From: Pontiellaceae bacterium B12227
Lineage (GTDB): Bacteria; Verrucomicrobiota; Kiritimatiellia; Kiritimatiellales; Pontiellaceae
Reading direction: 5' to 3'
NCBI GenBank assembly: GCA_029432775.1
Contig: JAROAZ010000014.1
Location: 83,048 to 147,047 of the forward strand
DNA: 64,000 bases
The notes under the pieces were generated by a model that was given only the letters and a program-made list of their open reading frames with translations, was not told the origin of the DNA and made no database searches. Shown here piece by piece: positions 55,345-64,000 of the stretch. The position numbers and the translations under genes were made by a program. The first letter of the stretch is position 1. Every line of letters begins with the position of its first letter.

Positions 55345-56246
55345 TAAAAATATCCATCCTTTTTCTTGTCTTCCATAGAGGAATTGTCGCCATCAATTAC
55401 GCGGCCTTGGCGTTCGGAGGTGGTGGTCAGGAGCATTTCCTGAACGATCTCTTCCACGGTTTCGGCTTCGGATTCCACCGCGCCGGTCAGCGGGTAGCAG
55501 CCAAGCGTTCGGAAACGCACCTTTTTCATCATGGGAACTTCGCCCTCTTTAAGCGGCATGCGGTCATCGTCGATCATGATCAGGGTGCCATCCCGCTCAA
55601 CGACCGGTCTCTCAGTAGCAAAATAAAGTGGAACAATCGGAATATCTTCACGCAGGAGATAGAGCCAGATGTCTAACTCCGTCCAGTTCGAGAGAGGGAA
55701 CACCCGAATGGATTCCCCCTTATTTATCTTCGCGTTGTAAAGGTCCCAGAGTTCGGGTCGCTGATTTTTCGGATCCCACTGATGGAATTCGTTGCGGAAA
55801 CTGTATATCCGTTCCTTGGCACGGCTCTTTTCCTCGTCGCGGCGTGCACCGCCAAAGGCAGCATCAAACTTGTAATGGTCAAGCGCTTGCTTCAGCGCAT
55901 CGGTTTTCATGATTTGGGTATGCTTCTCGGAACCGTGACTGAAAGGACTCACAAGATCCTTCCCTTCGGGATTCGTCCAGATTTTTATATCGACCTGATA
56001 CTTTTCCGCCATCAGCGAGCGGAATGTATACATTTCCTGGAATTTCCATTGGGTATCGACATGCATCAACGGAAACGGAATTTTCCCGGGGGAAAATGCC
56101 TTGCGTGCAAGATGCAGCATGACCGATGAATCCTTTCCGATCGAATAGAGCATCACGGGGTTATCGAACTCCGCCGCCACTTCCCTGATGATATGGATGC
56201 TTTCCGCTTCCAGCTGTTTTAAATGCGATATATTAAAATTGCCCAT
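55344..56246 (-). CDS. cysD: sulfate adenylyltransferase subunit CysD
   Basis: ATP sulfurylase small subunit, which forms APS from sulfate and ATP. 300 residues; the PP-loop is [13 protein letters not shown], with [16 protein letters not shown] and the downstream [17 protein letters not shown]. Follows cysQ by 3 bases on the same strand, and is coupled to cysNC. Confidence 0.95.
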   Translation of the reverse strand: MGNFNISHLKQLEAESIHIIREVAAEFDNPVMLYSIGKDSSVMLHLARKAFSPGKIPFPLMHVDTQWKFQEMYTFRSLMAEKYQVDIKIWTNPEGKDLVSPFSHGSEKHTQIMKTDALKQALDHYKFDAAFGGARRDEEKSRAKERIYSFRNEFHQWDPKNQRPELWDLYNAKINKGESIRVFPLSNWTELDIWLYLLREDIPIVPLYFATERPVVERDGTLIMIDDDRMPLKEGEVPMMKKVRFRTLGCYPLTGAVESEAETVEEIVQEMLLTTTSERQGRVIDGDNSSMEDKKKDGYF

Positions 56247-56249
56247 GTA

Positions 56250-57095
56250 TCAGGCTCCAATACCACTGACTACGAAGAATGAATTTAAGAGGTTCTCTTT
56301 ATTGTAGAATAACTCCTCAATCCGATCATTTGAGCAGATATAGTCCGCTGGTGCGACAGCGGAATCAAATCGAAATACTTTGCCTCCGGCCGCTTTAACC
56401 ACGGCATGTGCTGCGGCAGTATCCCATTCCATGGTGGGTGCAATGCGGGGATAAATATCGGCGCTACCCTCGGCGACCATGCAAAGTTTTAACGAACTGC
56501 CTCGCGAGACCAACTCGGTTTCTCCGTATTTTTCTCCCAGATCGGCAATAAATTGTTGTGTTTCATTATTGCAGTGCGATTTAGAAGCCACGACCCGCAA
56601 TGGACTTTCGGGAGCGCCCATAATTTCCAGCCGTTGGAAATTTCCAACGTCTGGAAGTTGTTCAATCAGATCTTCCATGGATTGGAAATGTTCGCCCAGA
56701 ACGGCTTTATAAGCGCCGTTTTGATCTCCGAAATAAAGCGTGCCGGTCACCGGAACATAGACCACACCAAAAACAGGAATACCCTTTTTGATCAAAGCGA
56801 TATTGACCGTGAATTCTCCATTTCTTTTTATAAATTCTTTCGTTCCGTCCAGTGGATCTACCAACCAATAGGTTATCCAGTCTTCGCGTTCCTTATAGTC
56901 AATACTAACGCTCTCCTCCGAAAGTACGGGGTAGGGAGTTGTTTCCAATGCCTGGACAATAATGTCGTGTGACGCTTTATCAGCCGCTGTCAACGGCGAT
57001 TCGTCTGCTTTGAATTCAACCTCAAATTCCTGATCGTAAACATGTAAAATGGATTCGCCCGCCTGAAGCGCGGCTTTAATAGCTAACCGTATCAT
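56250..57095 (-). CDS. cysQ: 3'(2'),5'-bisphosphate nucleotidase CysQ
   Basis: Removes phosphate from PAP, the toxic by-product of PAPS use, in the inositol monophosphatase fold. 281 residues with the metal-binding LVDPLDGTKEF and the second motif MEWDTAAAHAVVKAAGG. Leads the sulfate-activation operon. Four copies of the dispersed palindrome (three with one mismatch, one with two) lie within about 330 bases of it. Confidence 0.93.
   Translation of the reverse strand: MIRLAIKAALQAGESILHVYDQEFEVEFKADESPLTAADKASHDIIVQALETTPYPVLSEESVSIDYKEREDWITYWLVDPLDGTKEFIKRNGEFTVNIALIKKGIPVFGVVYVPVTGTLYFGDQNGAYKAVLGEHFQSMEDLIEQLPDVGNFQRLEIMGAPESPLRVVASKSHCNNETQQFIADLGEKYGETELVSRGSSLKLCMVAEGSADIYPRIAPTMEWDTAAAHAVVKAAGGKVFRFDSAVAPADYICSNDRIEELFYNKENLLNSFFVVSGIGA
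56626..56687. repeat. cluster of three dispersed palindromes in cysQ
   Basis: Three single-mismatch copies at 56626-56640, 56642-56656 and 56673-56687: TTCCAGCCGTTGGAA, TTCCAACGTCTGGAA and TTCCATGGATTGGAA. They lie in the cysQ coding region, the densest point of the family in the window. Confidence 0.85.
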
Positions 57096-57190
57096 TATTA
57101 ATCTCCTGCAAAACTCTTAGCATAGTACCGTAGTCATCAGCAATGCTCAGATCAGCAAGAGGTTTATATTCTGTGTTATGCACAGAAGAG

Positions 57191-57235
57191 GCCTGAACGT
57201 TATTCCATCGTTGGTCGAAGGTAGAACGTTCAGGC
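57191..57235. terminator. 11-bp inverted repeat upstream of cysQ
   Basis: GCCTGAACGTT (57191-57201) and AACGTTCAGGC (57225-57235) are exact inverted arms with a 23-base loop, in the 199-base gap between the giant gene and cysQ. They may end the giant transcript or regulate the cysQDNC operon. Confidence 0.45.
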
Positions 57236-57294
57236 TCTATGTAGAGCGAAGAAAGGCCTGGAGCGCAAACCCTTGAGCTCAAAGGACGACTACT

Positions 57295-60200
57295 TTATCT
57301 GCAAATAGTGCGGAATCCTAACGAATGGTAAATATCGCTGATTGCTCCATCCGCAGGGAAACCACAGCGCATATGTGCCGCACTACCATATCCTCCGCTT
57401 GCCCGAGCCCGCTTTCCTGGCGCGGTTATATCGTTGCACCATTCCCATACGTTACCCGCCATGTCATACAATCCATATCTGTTCGGAGGGAACGCGCCGC
57501 AAGGGCTCGTATACGGTATCGGGTCATCATCATAGTCTGGATGCGGGCCTCGCGTTGGGCTTACATCATATGGAAGCGCACTTGATGATGTATAATTTGC
57601 ATTGAGGTGGGTTGCATCATCTCCCCACGGGAATCTGGCTCCGATCAACCCACCCCGCGCAGCATATTCCCATTCCATACGCGATGGCAGTCGATACCCA
57701 TTGTTTCCATCAACCGTAACCGCTTCATCGCTTCCCGTCCGATAGACCATTCCTCCCACCTGATAGCAGGGGACCCGGCCTTCCATTTCACTGCGGGCAT
57801 TACACCATTTGGCTATATCGAACCAACTTACAGAATGTACGGGGTGCCCCGCGGCTTTGGTCAGTCCCGGGTTTTCAAATGTGTATCCGTTGGTGACGGC
57901 CCACTGGTATACATTTGTCCATATCTCAAAGGACACTTCCTTCTCATCCATAAAAAATTCATCGGTTGCTAATGTATACGGTCCGAAGTCAGGATCGGTT
58001 CCGGCGTTCACTCCGGCGGGAATCTGAACCATCCCCGGTGGAGGTCCTGTATAGGGTGAACCCCCTCGAACCCGATATAATGCATTGCTTGGATGGACAG
58101 GAATACTCCAGATCACTTCGTCGCCGACCTTCTTCCATGAGATGAGATCGCCCGACTCTTCCAGCTGGAGAGCAAGCCATGCCTCGCCATTGGAAACTTC
58201 AAAGCCCACCTGTCCAGGGGCCAGCTCCATCACGGTGCTTGCCGGATACAGATCATATTCAGTGCCGTTATTCCGAACATGCTCGACTCGCCATGTGTCA
58301 CTGATTAATGGGCTGCCTCCATGGGCAACTTCCTGCCCATCTCCAAAGGAGTCCCCATCGGTATCCGCATTCAGCGGATTGGTGGAATAGGTTTCAATCT
58401 CCTCACCATCCGATAGTCCATCGTCATCACTGTCGGCATCCAGCGGATCGGTGCCATGCGTATTGACCTCAGCACCATCGCTCAGGCCGTCATCATCGCT
58501 GTCCGAATCAAGCGGGCCGGTGCCGTGTGTATTGACTTCTGCGCCATCGCTCAGCCCGTCATCATCGCTGTCGGCATCCAGCGGGTCAGTGCCATACGTA
58601 TTGACCTCAACTCCGTCCATCAGCCCGTCGGCATCACTGTCGGGATTATCGGGATTCGTACCTAAACCGAACTCATCCACATTGGATAAGAGGTCTTCAT
58701 CCTTGTCCAAACCGGCATCGTCGGTCAAAGGCTCCAGTCCATAGGTCGCCTCCCATCCATCCGGCATCCCATCGTCGTCCGTGTCGGAGTCAAGCGGGGC
58801 GGTGCCATACACATTCACTTCGTCACCATCATTTAGACCATCATCATCACTGTCTGCATCGAGTGGATCGGTGGGGTTCATCAGTGCGAGGCTGAACAGC
58901 CGTCCGCCCTCAATAGACGTGGGATATTTCACGTTGGTCGGTATGTTGCCGAGGTCATAAAACGGAGACCCCCAGCCCGCAACATCTCCCATAGAATGAA
59001 GGGCAAGGTTATGGTAACCGCCGGCCGCAATCGCTGTGGCGTTGGTTATGCCGGTCGGAGGGATCGACTGATTAAAATCATTCTGCCCCCAGGCTATAAT
59101 GTTTCCATCAGCCAACAGAGCAACACTGTGGTAGCCGCCGGCTGCAATCGCTACCGCATTGCTTGCGGAGAGCGGTACATTGCATGCCCCATGGGTATTG
59201 TCACCCCAGGCCACGACCTGACCACCGGCCAGCAAGGCAAGATTGTGGTATCCGCCCGCCGAGATGGAAATCGCATTGGTTACGGATGGAGGAATATCCC
59301 GCACGCCATAGTAGTTGTTGCCCCAGACCACAACATGGCCATTATTCCGAAGCCCCATGCTGTGTTCAACGCCAGCCGATACATCAACCATATTGGTTGC
59401 TGAAGCCGGCACATTGGTTTGCTGGTAGAAGTTGTCGCCCCAGGCCACAACCGTTCCAGTGGATAGGGTTGCTAGTGAGTGGGAATCCCCGGCAGCAATA
59501 GCCATGACATTCGATACGGATTCCGGCACATCGCACTGCTGGTAATAGTTGTCGCCCCAGGCCACAACCGTATTGTTCGCTAACAAAGCGAGACTGTGCG
59601 CTCCCCCGGCAGATAGGGCTACCGCATTGACTGCGTTAGAAGGAATAATCGTCTGCCTGTAGTAGTTGTCACCCCAGGCAACGATGTTCCGTACCTCTTC
59701 AAAGTCACTCAGACCGTCATCATCGCTATCGGTATTATTTGGATCAGTACCCAACCCGAACTCCTGCAAGGCCGAAAGGTGATCGGTATCGGCATCCGAC
59801 AGGGCATCATTGACTAACGGATTCAATCCGTTCTCCAGTTCCCAACGATCCGTCATCCCATCGCCATCAGTATCCAACCACATTACGCTCAGTTTACCGG
59901 TAGTATATAGCTCTGAAATATTCCAGATTGATCCATCCGGTAAGGGTGGAAGATTTATACTGGCGAACTCTCCGCTGACTCCGCCATCCCAATTGAAAAG
60001 GTCAAAGCTGGCACCGTCGGTTGGGGAGAAATTATCGAGGAAAACCAAATTCAGAGTGCCATCAAGTAAGGAAAGTCCTGTTACCGTCAATTGGTCATAT
60101 TCCGTGCCTGGCACATAGCCGCCCAGCTCCATCTCAAGCGTTCCATCGGAGGCATTAGTGAATGCTCCATCCACTATGCTATTCGCCGGACTGTTGCCGG

Positions 60201-60849
60201 GGGCGAATGTTCCATGTACGGTTAGGTCGCCTAGTACATTTGGGGTCTCTAGGTGCTTGCCAACCCCAAGCACAGGCAAGCCACTTAACTGCCCCTCAAC
60301 TGCCAGCGTGCTGCCCGAATTCCAATAAAACCCAGCCATGGAGGCATTAAAATCTGACCCGACAGTAAGAGTCCCCTCTGAACCTAACCTCAATGTGCTT
60401 CTGTTTAAAATCGAAATACCGCCGATGACAGAGACTTCCGCCCCTCCTGATATCGACATATGACACGGTACTCCCCAGGGATCCCATGTCCCGGAAGTCC
60501 GCCCTGGCAAATCAGAAGACCAAAGTCTCAAATCGCCTCCAATGTACAATAAGGATCTGCCTCCAGTAATTGACGCATAACTGTAAAGCCAATCATAATC
60601 CAATCCTGTGCTCACCGTTCCATTAACATACATAGATCCAAAACAATGCACGTAACCACCATTGCTGATGTACAAGCGATTGCCATAATCAAAGGGCATA
60701 CCAGAACATACCTCAATGCCAGAAGCCTCAAGCGTCGATCCGGGACCGGTTATCGTCCTTGTACCTCCAAGATACAAATATTCTTGAGCAGATGTAACTC
60801 CACAACTGAGGAGTCCTGCGGTAACAATGCACAATATTAGCCTTTTCAA
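57295..60849 (-). CDS. giant secreted RCC1-propeller / TSP3 / FGE-like protein
   Basis: An 1184-residue exported protein. In order: signal peptide; beta-helix passenger domain (about 25-320); thrombospondin type 3 calcium-binding repeats (about 325-385); seven consecutive RCC1-like repeats of about 39 residues (V.AWGDNYYQQ.DVP.SVSN...IAAG..HSLAL), enough for a seven-bladed propeller (386-656); a second longer TSP3 array (DSDDDGLSDGAEVNTHGTDPLD type; 660-835); a beta-rich module with DLISWK...NALYRVRGG (about 855-930); and a C-terminal formylglycine-generating-enzyme-like domain (940-1184; WFDIAKWCNARS, YRLPSRMEWEYAARGG, NRYGLYDMAGNVWEWCND). The paired catalytic cysteines of true FGE are not evident, so this is more likely a binding domain. 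Confidence 0.87.
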   Translation of the reverse strand: MKRLILCIVTAGLLSCGVTSAQEYLYLGGTRTITGPGSTLEASGIEVCSGMPFDYGNRLYISNGGYVHCFGSMYVNGTVSTGLDYDWLYSYASITGGRSLLYIGGDLRLWSSDLPGRTSGTWDPWGVPCHMSISGGAEVSVIGGISILNRSTLRLGSEGTLTVGSDFNASMAGFYWNSGSTLAVEGQLSGLPVLGVGKHLETPNVLGDLTVHGTFAPGNSPANSIVDGAFTNASDGTLEMELGGYVPGTEYDQLTVTGLSLLDGTLNLVFLDNFSPTDGASFDLFNWDGGVSGEFASINLPPLPDGSIWNISELYTTGKLSVMWLDTDGDGMTDRWELENGLNPLVNDALSDADTDHLSALQEFGLGTDPNNTDSDDDGLSDFEEVRNIVAWGDNYYRQTIIPSNAVNAVALSAGGAHSLALLANNTVVAWGDNYYQQCDVPESVSNVMAIAAGDSHSLATLSTGTVVAWGDNFYQQTNVPASATNMVDVSAGVEHSMGLRNNGHVVVWGNNYYGVRDIPPSVTNAISISAGGYHNLALLAGGQVVAWGDNTHGACNVPLSASNAVAIAAGGYHSVALLADGNIIAWGQNDFNQSIPPTGITNATAIAAGGYHNLALHSMGDVAGWGSPFYDLGNIPTNVKYPTSIEGGRLFSLALMNPTDPLDADSDDDGLNDGDEVNVYGTAPLDSDTDDDGMPDGWEATYGLEPLTDDAGLDKDEDLLSNVDEFGLGTNPDNPDSDADGLMDGVEVNTYGTDPLDADSDDDGLSDGAEVNTHGTGPLDSDSDDDGLSDGAEVNTHGTDPLDADSDDDGLSDGEEIETYSTNPLNADTDGDSFGDGQEVAHGGSPLISDTWRVEHVRNNGTEYDLYPASTVMELAPGQVGFEVSNGEAWLALQLEESGDLISWKKVGDEVIWSIPVHPSNALYRVRGGSPYTGPPPGMVQIPAGVNAGTDPDFGPYTLATDEFFMDEKEVSFEIWTNVYQWAVTNGYTFENPGLTKAAGHPVHSVSWFDIAKWCNARSEMEGRVPCYQVGGMVYRTGSDEAVTVDGNNGYRLPSRMEWEYAARGGLIGARFPWGDDATHLNANYTSSSALPYDVSPTRGPHPDYDDDPIPYTSPCGAFPPNRYGLYDMAGNVWEWCNDITAPGKRARASGGYGSAAHMRCGFPADGAISDIYHSLGFRTICR

Positions 60850-61026
60850 AACAACCTCCCGGTATGCCTACAGCTTCAACATGACGCTTCAATCCCAAAT
60901 AATGTACCACTCGCCCGCCATCCAGCAGATCCTGCTTTATCGCTGCCTGATTCTAATAGATTCCGTGTTCGCGGAGATACCTGATTTACTCCACGAACCA
61001 AGCATCCCCGAAAATATATGATCAAA

Positions 61027-64000
61027 CTAGTGCCCCGATCGTACCCGATAGAATGCGTTGCTTTGATCAACAGGAATGCTCCAGATCACTTCGTCACCGG
61101 CATTCGTCCATGTGATGAGGTCCTCTGATTCTTCCAATTGCAGCGAAAGCCATGCCGTTGCGTTGCTCACTTCAAAGCCTGCCTCTCCAATGGCGATATC
61201 CAGGACCGAGTTCGAGGGATACAGATCGTATGAGGATCCATTATTCCGGATGTGGTCGATACGCCACAAGTCACTGATCAACGGGTTGCCGTTGTTGGCG
61301 ATTTCCTGCCCATCTCCGAACGTGTCCCCATCGGTATCACCATCCAGCGGATTGGTGGTATAGGTTGCGACCTCTTCACCGTCGGTCAGGCCATCGTCAT
61401 CACTGTCGGCATTCAGCGGATCAGTGCCATGCGTAATGACCTCCGCACCATCCATCAACCCATCATCATCGCTGTCCGAATCAAACAGTCCGGTGCCGAG
61501 TGCAACCTCCTGTCCATCTAATAGGCCATCTGCATCGCAGTCCGGATCGTGAGGGCTTGAGAAGTAGACGTTAATTTCCTGTCCATCGGTTAGTCCATCG
61601 TTGTCCGAGTCGGAATCGAGGGGATCGGTCCCATGGATGTTGACCTCGTCACCATCGCTCAGGTCGTCGGCATCGGAGTCGGGATTCAATGGTTCGGTCC
61701 CATGGATATTGACTTCTTCGCCATCCGACAATCCATCCGCGTCGGTATCGACGATCAAAGGTTCCGTGCCATGTGTATTAACCTCAGCACCATCCGTTAG
61801 ACCGTCATCGTCCGAATCCGGGTTGAGCGGATCGGTAAGGTACACAAGGATTTCGGCGCCGTCGGTGAGGCCATCTGCATCGCTGTCAGGATTGTTCGGT
61901 TCCGTTCCGTAGCCGAGCTCGCTGATATTTGATATTTGATCGTTGTCCGGATCCGCATTTGCATCATCCACCAGGGGATCAAGGCCATATGCGGCTTCCC
62001 AACCATCGGGCATTAGGTCGTCGTCCGAGTCGCTGTTGAGCGGGTCGGTTCCGTGAATGAGGATTTCAGCGCCATCGTTCAAACCGTCCAGATCCCGATC
62101 GGCATCCAGAGGATCCGTTCCGTAGGTGTTAACTTCTTCTCCATCATTCAGACCATCGTCGTCGCTATCGGCGTCGAGAGGATCGGTTGCGCCAACCAGG
62201 GCGAGACTGAACAACCGTCCTCCGCCAATCGATTTTGCATAGTGTACCGAGGCGGGTACATTGCCCAGGCCATAGAAGAGCGAGCCCCAGCTTTTGACCT
62301 CATCCTCGGAATGAATGACGAGGTTGTGATATCCACCCGCAGCAATGGCGGTGGCATGGGTAACGCCGGTAGGCGGATCGGATTGGAAGAAATCGTTTTG
62401 ACCCCATGCAACAATATTTCCATCGGCCTGCAGCGCAACGCTGTGATATCCGCCCGCAGCAATCGCAACCACATTGCTTAAGGAGGTCGGCACATCGCAC
62501 GCGCCATGGGTATTGTCACCCCAGGCAATAACCTGCCCGTTGGTAAGCAAGGCGAGGTTATGGTATCCGCCCGCCGAAATCGAAATTGCATTGGTTACGG
62601 ATGGAGGAATATCCTTCACGCCATAATAGTTGTTGCCCCAGACGACAACCTGACCGTTATCCCGCAGCGCCATGCTGTGCTCAACGCCGGCGGAGACGGC
62701 GATAATATTGGTCGCTGAGATGGGAACATTGGCCTGTTGGTAATAGTTGTCGCCCCAGGCCACAACAGTGCCATTGGAAAGGGCGGCCAGCGAATGGGAG
62801 TCTCCGGCGGCAATGCTGAGTACATTCGAAACGGTATCCGGAACATCGCATTGCTGATAATAGTTGTCGCCCCATGCCACAACTGAATTGTCGGCCAGCA
62901 AAGCCAGGCTGTGCGATCCGCCCGCCGAGATCGCCACGGCGTTGACGACATTTGAGGTGACGATGGTTTGTTTGTAGTAGTTATCGCCCCAGGCAATAAT
63001 GTTGTTCACCTCTTCGGAATCGCTCAGTCCATCATCGTCGCTATCGACATCGTTCGGATCGGTCCCCAGCGCAAACTCAATTGCTGCGGAGAGGCCGTCG
63101 CCATCGGCATCGGAATCGGAATCATCCACTAACGGATCCAAGCCATTATCCAATTCCCATCCATCTGACATGCCATCGCCGTCACTGTCTGCAAGAGTGG
63201 GGGAGGTGCCTGCCGCGAGCTCCTCGGCATTGCTGAGGCCGTCGCCATCGAGGTCGTCGGCTTCGTCGGCAAGGGTCGGATTGGTGCCATTGTTGATTTC
63301 CCACGGGTCGGGCAGGCCATCGCTGTCGGAATCACTGTTTCGAGGATTGGTGCCATATCCGGCTTCCTCTGTGTTGGTTAACCCATCGCCGTCGGCATCG
63401 ATCGAAAAGGTAACGGTGATCGCTTTATCGGCATCCATGGTCAGGATCTTTGTCGTCATGGTGTAATCGCCCATAAGATCGCCGCTCCATCCCATGAACA
63501 ACCATCCGGTATCCGGTGTTGCGGTAAGCGTTAGATTGGTTCCGGAGTGGTAAATGCCATCAGAGACATTCAAAGAGCCGTTTCCTGTGACTGATGCATC
63601 CAACTCATGACCGATCACCCAGTTCCAGGAAATAGACGAGTTATTATTCAGGGTAATGGTTTCTGTGGTGGTCGTTGTTCCGTTTGAAGGAATGTCCCCC
63701 GTGCCCGTCCATCCCGTGCAGATATAGTTAGTATTGTTTTCCAGTGTCGGCGATTCAACCGTACAGGATAGGGTTTCTCCATGAGAATACCCGTTTATAC
63801 CAATTGGTGGTGAGGGGGTTCCGTGTGCGGAAGCCACTTCGAGTGAAATCGGTGGGGTTCCTGGTACAACAAGGATATTAGCAACAAGGCTACCAATCAC
63901 AACACTCTGCGGAGTCGCAGGAGCAGGACTACCCGCAGCCGCCTGATCAACGATGTTGAAGACATAGAGACCAATCAAGTCACCTTCAGCGATACCTCCT
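61027..64000 (-). CDS. giant secreted RCC1-propeller / TSP3 protein (5' partial)
   Basis: At least 990 residues, open to the end of the window; a TTG at 63978 is not a credible start. N-terminal visible part has an InlB-type B-repeat-like segment (GWLFMGWSGDL...ITVTFS), then TSP3 repeats, seven RCC1-like repeats highly similar to those of the neighbouring gene, then a longer TSP3 array, ending with DLITWT...NAFYRVRSGH. It lacks the FGE-like domain. The two genes share an arrangement and closely similar DNA in the propeller region, so they arose by duplication. The TSP3 repeats imply calcium binding. Confidence 0.85.
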   Translation of the reverse strand, partial: GGIAEGDLIGLYVFNIVDQAAAGSPAPATPQSVVIGSLVANILVVPGTPPISLEVASAHGTPSPPIGINGYSHGETLSCTVESPTLENNTNYICTGWTGTGDIPSNGTTTTTETITLNNNSSISWNWVIGHELDASVTGNGSLNVSDGIYHSGTNLTLTATPDTGWLFMGWSGDLMGDYTMTTKILTMDADKAITVTFSIDADGDGLTNTEEAGYGTNPRNSDSDSDGLPDPWEINNGTNPTLADEADDLDGDGLSNAEELAAGTSPTLADSDGDGMSDGWELDNGLDPLVDDSDSDADGDGLSAAIEFALGTDPNDVDSDDDGLSDSEEVNNIIAWGDNYYKQTIVTSNVVNAVAISAGGSHSLALLADNSVVAWGDNYYQQCDVPDTVSNVLSIAAGDSHSLAALSNGTVVAWGDNYYQQANVPISATNIIAVSAGVEHSMALRDNGQVVVWGNNYYGVKDIPPSVTNAISISAGGYHNLALLTNGQVIAWGDNTHGACDVPTSLSNVVAIAAGGYHSVALQADGNIVAWGQNDFFQSDPPTGVTHATAIAAGGYHNLVIHSEDEVKSWGSLFYGLGNVPASVHYAKSIGGGRLFSLALVGATDPLDADSDDDGLNDGEEVNTYGTDPLDADRDLDGLNDGAEILIHGTDPLNSDSDDDLMPDGWEAAYGLDPLVDDANADPDNDQISNISELGYGTEPNNPDSDADGLTDGAEILVYLTDPLNPDSDDDGLTDGAEVNTHGTEPLIVDTDADGLSDGEEVNIHGTEPLNPDSDADDLSDGDEVNIHGTDPLDSDSDNDGLTDGQEINVYFSSPHDPDCDADGLLDGQEVALGTGLFDSDSDDDGLMDGAEVITHGTDPLNADSDDDGLTDGEEVATYTTNPLDGDTDGDTFGDGQEIANNGNPLISDLWRIDHIRNNGSSYDLYPSNSVLDIAIGEAGFEVSNATAWLSLQLEESEDLITWTNAGDEVIWSIPVDQSNAFYRVRSGH

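Noticed and set aside
57076..57282. 68-residue minus-strand frame overlapping the cysQ start
   Set aside because: It has no ribosome-binding site or family resemblance and covers a hairpin region.
57295..58030. FGE-like domain as the activator of the sulfatase at 35 kb
   Set aside because: The catalytic cysteine pair of formylglycine-generating enzyme is not evident, and the domain is at the end of a secreted structural protein.
58390..58870. Repetitive DNA suggesting an intergenic array (also 61360-62170)
   Set aside because: The repeats are in frame and encode thrombospondin type 3 units of secreted proteins.

Overview
The window is a contiguous bacterial chromosome segment of moderate-to-high GC with almost no non-coding space and no rRNA, tRNA, CRISPR array or recognisable transposase. 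The gene content (PEP-CTERM secreted proteins, a type I sulfatase, a GH29 fucosidase, uronate catabolism, the futalosine route to menaquinone, and secreted proteins ending in an '..W....FYRV' module) suggests a polysaccharide-degrading member of the PVC superphylum, most like Kiritimatiellota (Pontiella-type). That assignment is inference from gene content; no marker gene here proves it.

Layout. 1-3.5 kb: MlaE-MlaF-MlaD lipid transport operon followed by an unusual zinc-ribbon/OB-fold membrane protein. 3.5-10.2 kb: CCA-adding enzyme, DsbD, two small lipoproteins, a methyltransferase and a pyrimidine nucleoside phosphorylase. 10.3-15.4 kb: a 1564-residue hybrid sensor kinase with a periplasmic binding domain and seven PAS domains, plus a stand-alone receiver. 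15.4-26.7 kb: sugar-acid catabolism (UxuA, KdgK, two 6-phosphogluconate dehydrogenase paralogues flanking a LarA-type nickel-pincer enzyme, UxaC), a fucosidase and a UroD-family protein. 26.7-37 kb: PGPGW membrane protein, ABC-F ATPase, a ThuA-ankyrin fusion, RecQ, patatin, an EamA transporter and a sulfatase. 37-41.5 kb: CysI/CysJ sulfite reductase. 41.7-46.9 kb: menaquinone operon (MqnD, a fused MqnB-MqnP, a double GxxExxY protein, UbiX, MenG, MqnA). 47-52.3 kb: PEP-CTERM protein, an active/inactive trypsin-like pair, a cation exchanger and a PEP-CTERM metalloprotease. 52.4-57.1 kb: Lgt and the CysQ-CysD-CysNC sulfate activation operon. 57.3-64 kb: two giant secreted paralogues, each with a seven-repeat RCC1-like propeller set between calcium-binding thrombospondin type 3 repeats; the second runs off the window.

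The most striking signal belongs to no single gene. A 15-bp palindrome, TTCCAANSNTTGGAA, occurs 13 times exactly and 20 more times with one mismatch, in coding and intergenic DNA, in all reading frames and always with G or C at its centre. About 0.004 exact copies would be expected by chance. It behaves like a highly iterated palindrome, possibly a binding, uptake or chromosome-organisation site. A second notable structure is a 22-bp perfect inverted repeat that forms the in-frame linker of the MqnB-MqnP fusion.

Functionally, UxaC, UxuA and KdgK channel uronates to KDPG, and the LarA-like enzyme could feed gluconate into the same route by epimerising it to mannonate. The sulfur genes (CysQDNC, CysIJ) and the sulfatase fit life on sulfated polysaccharides.
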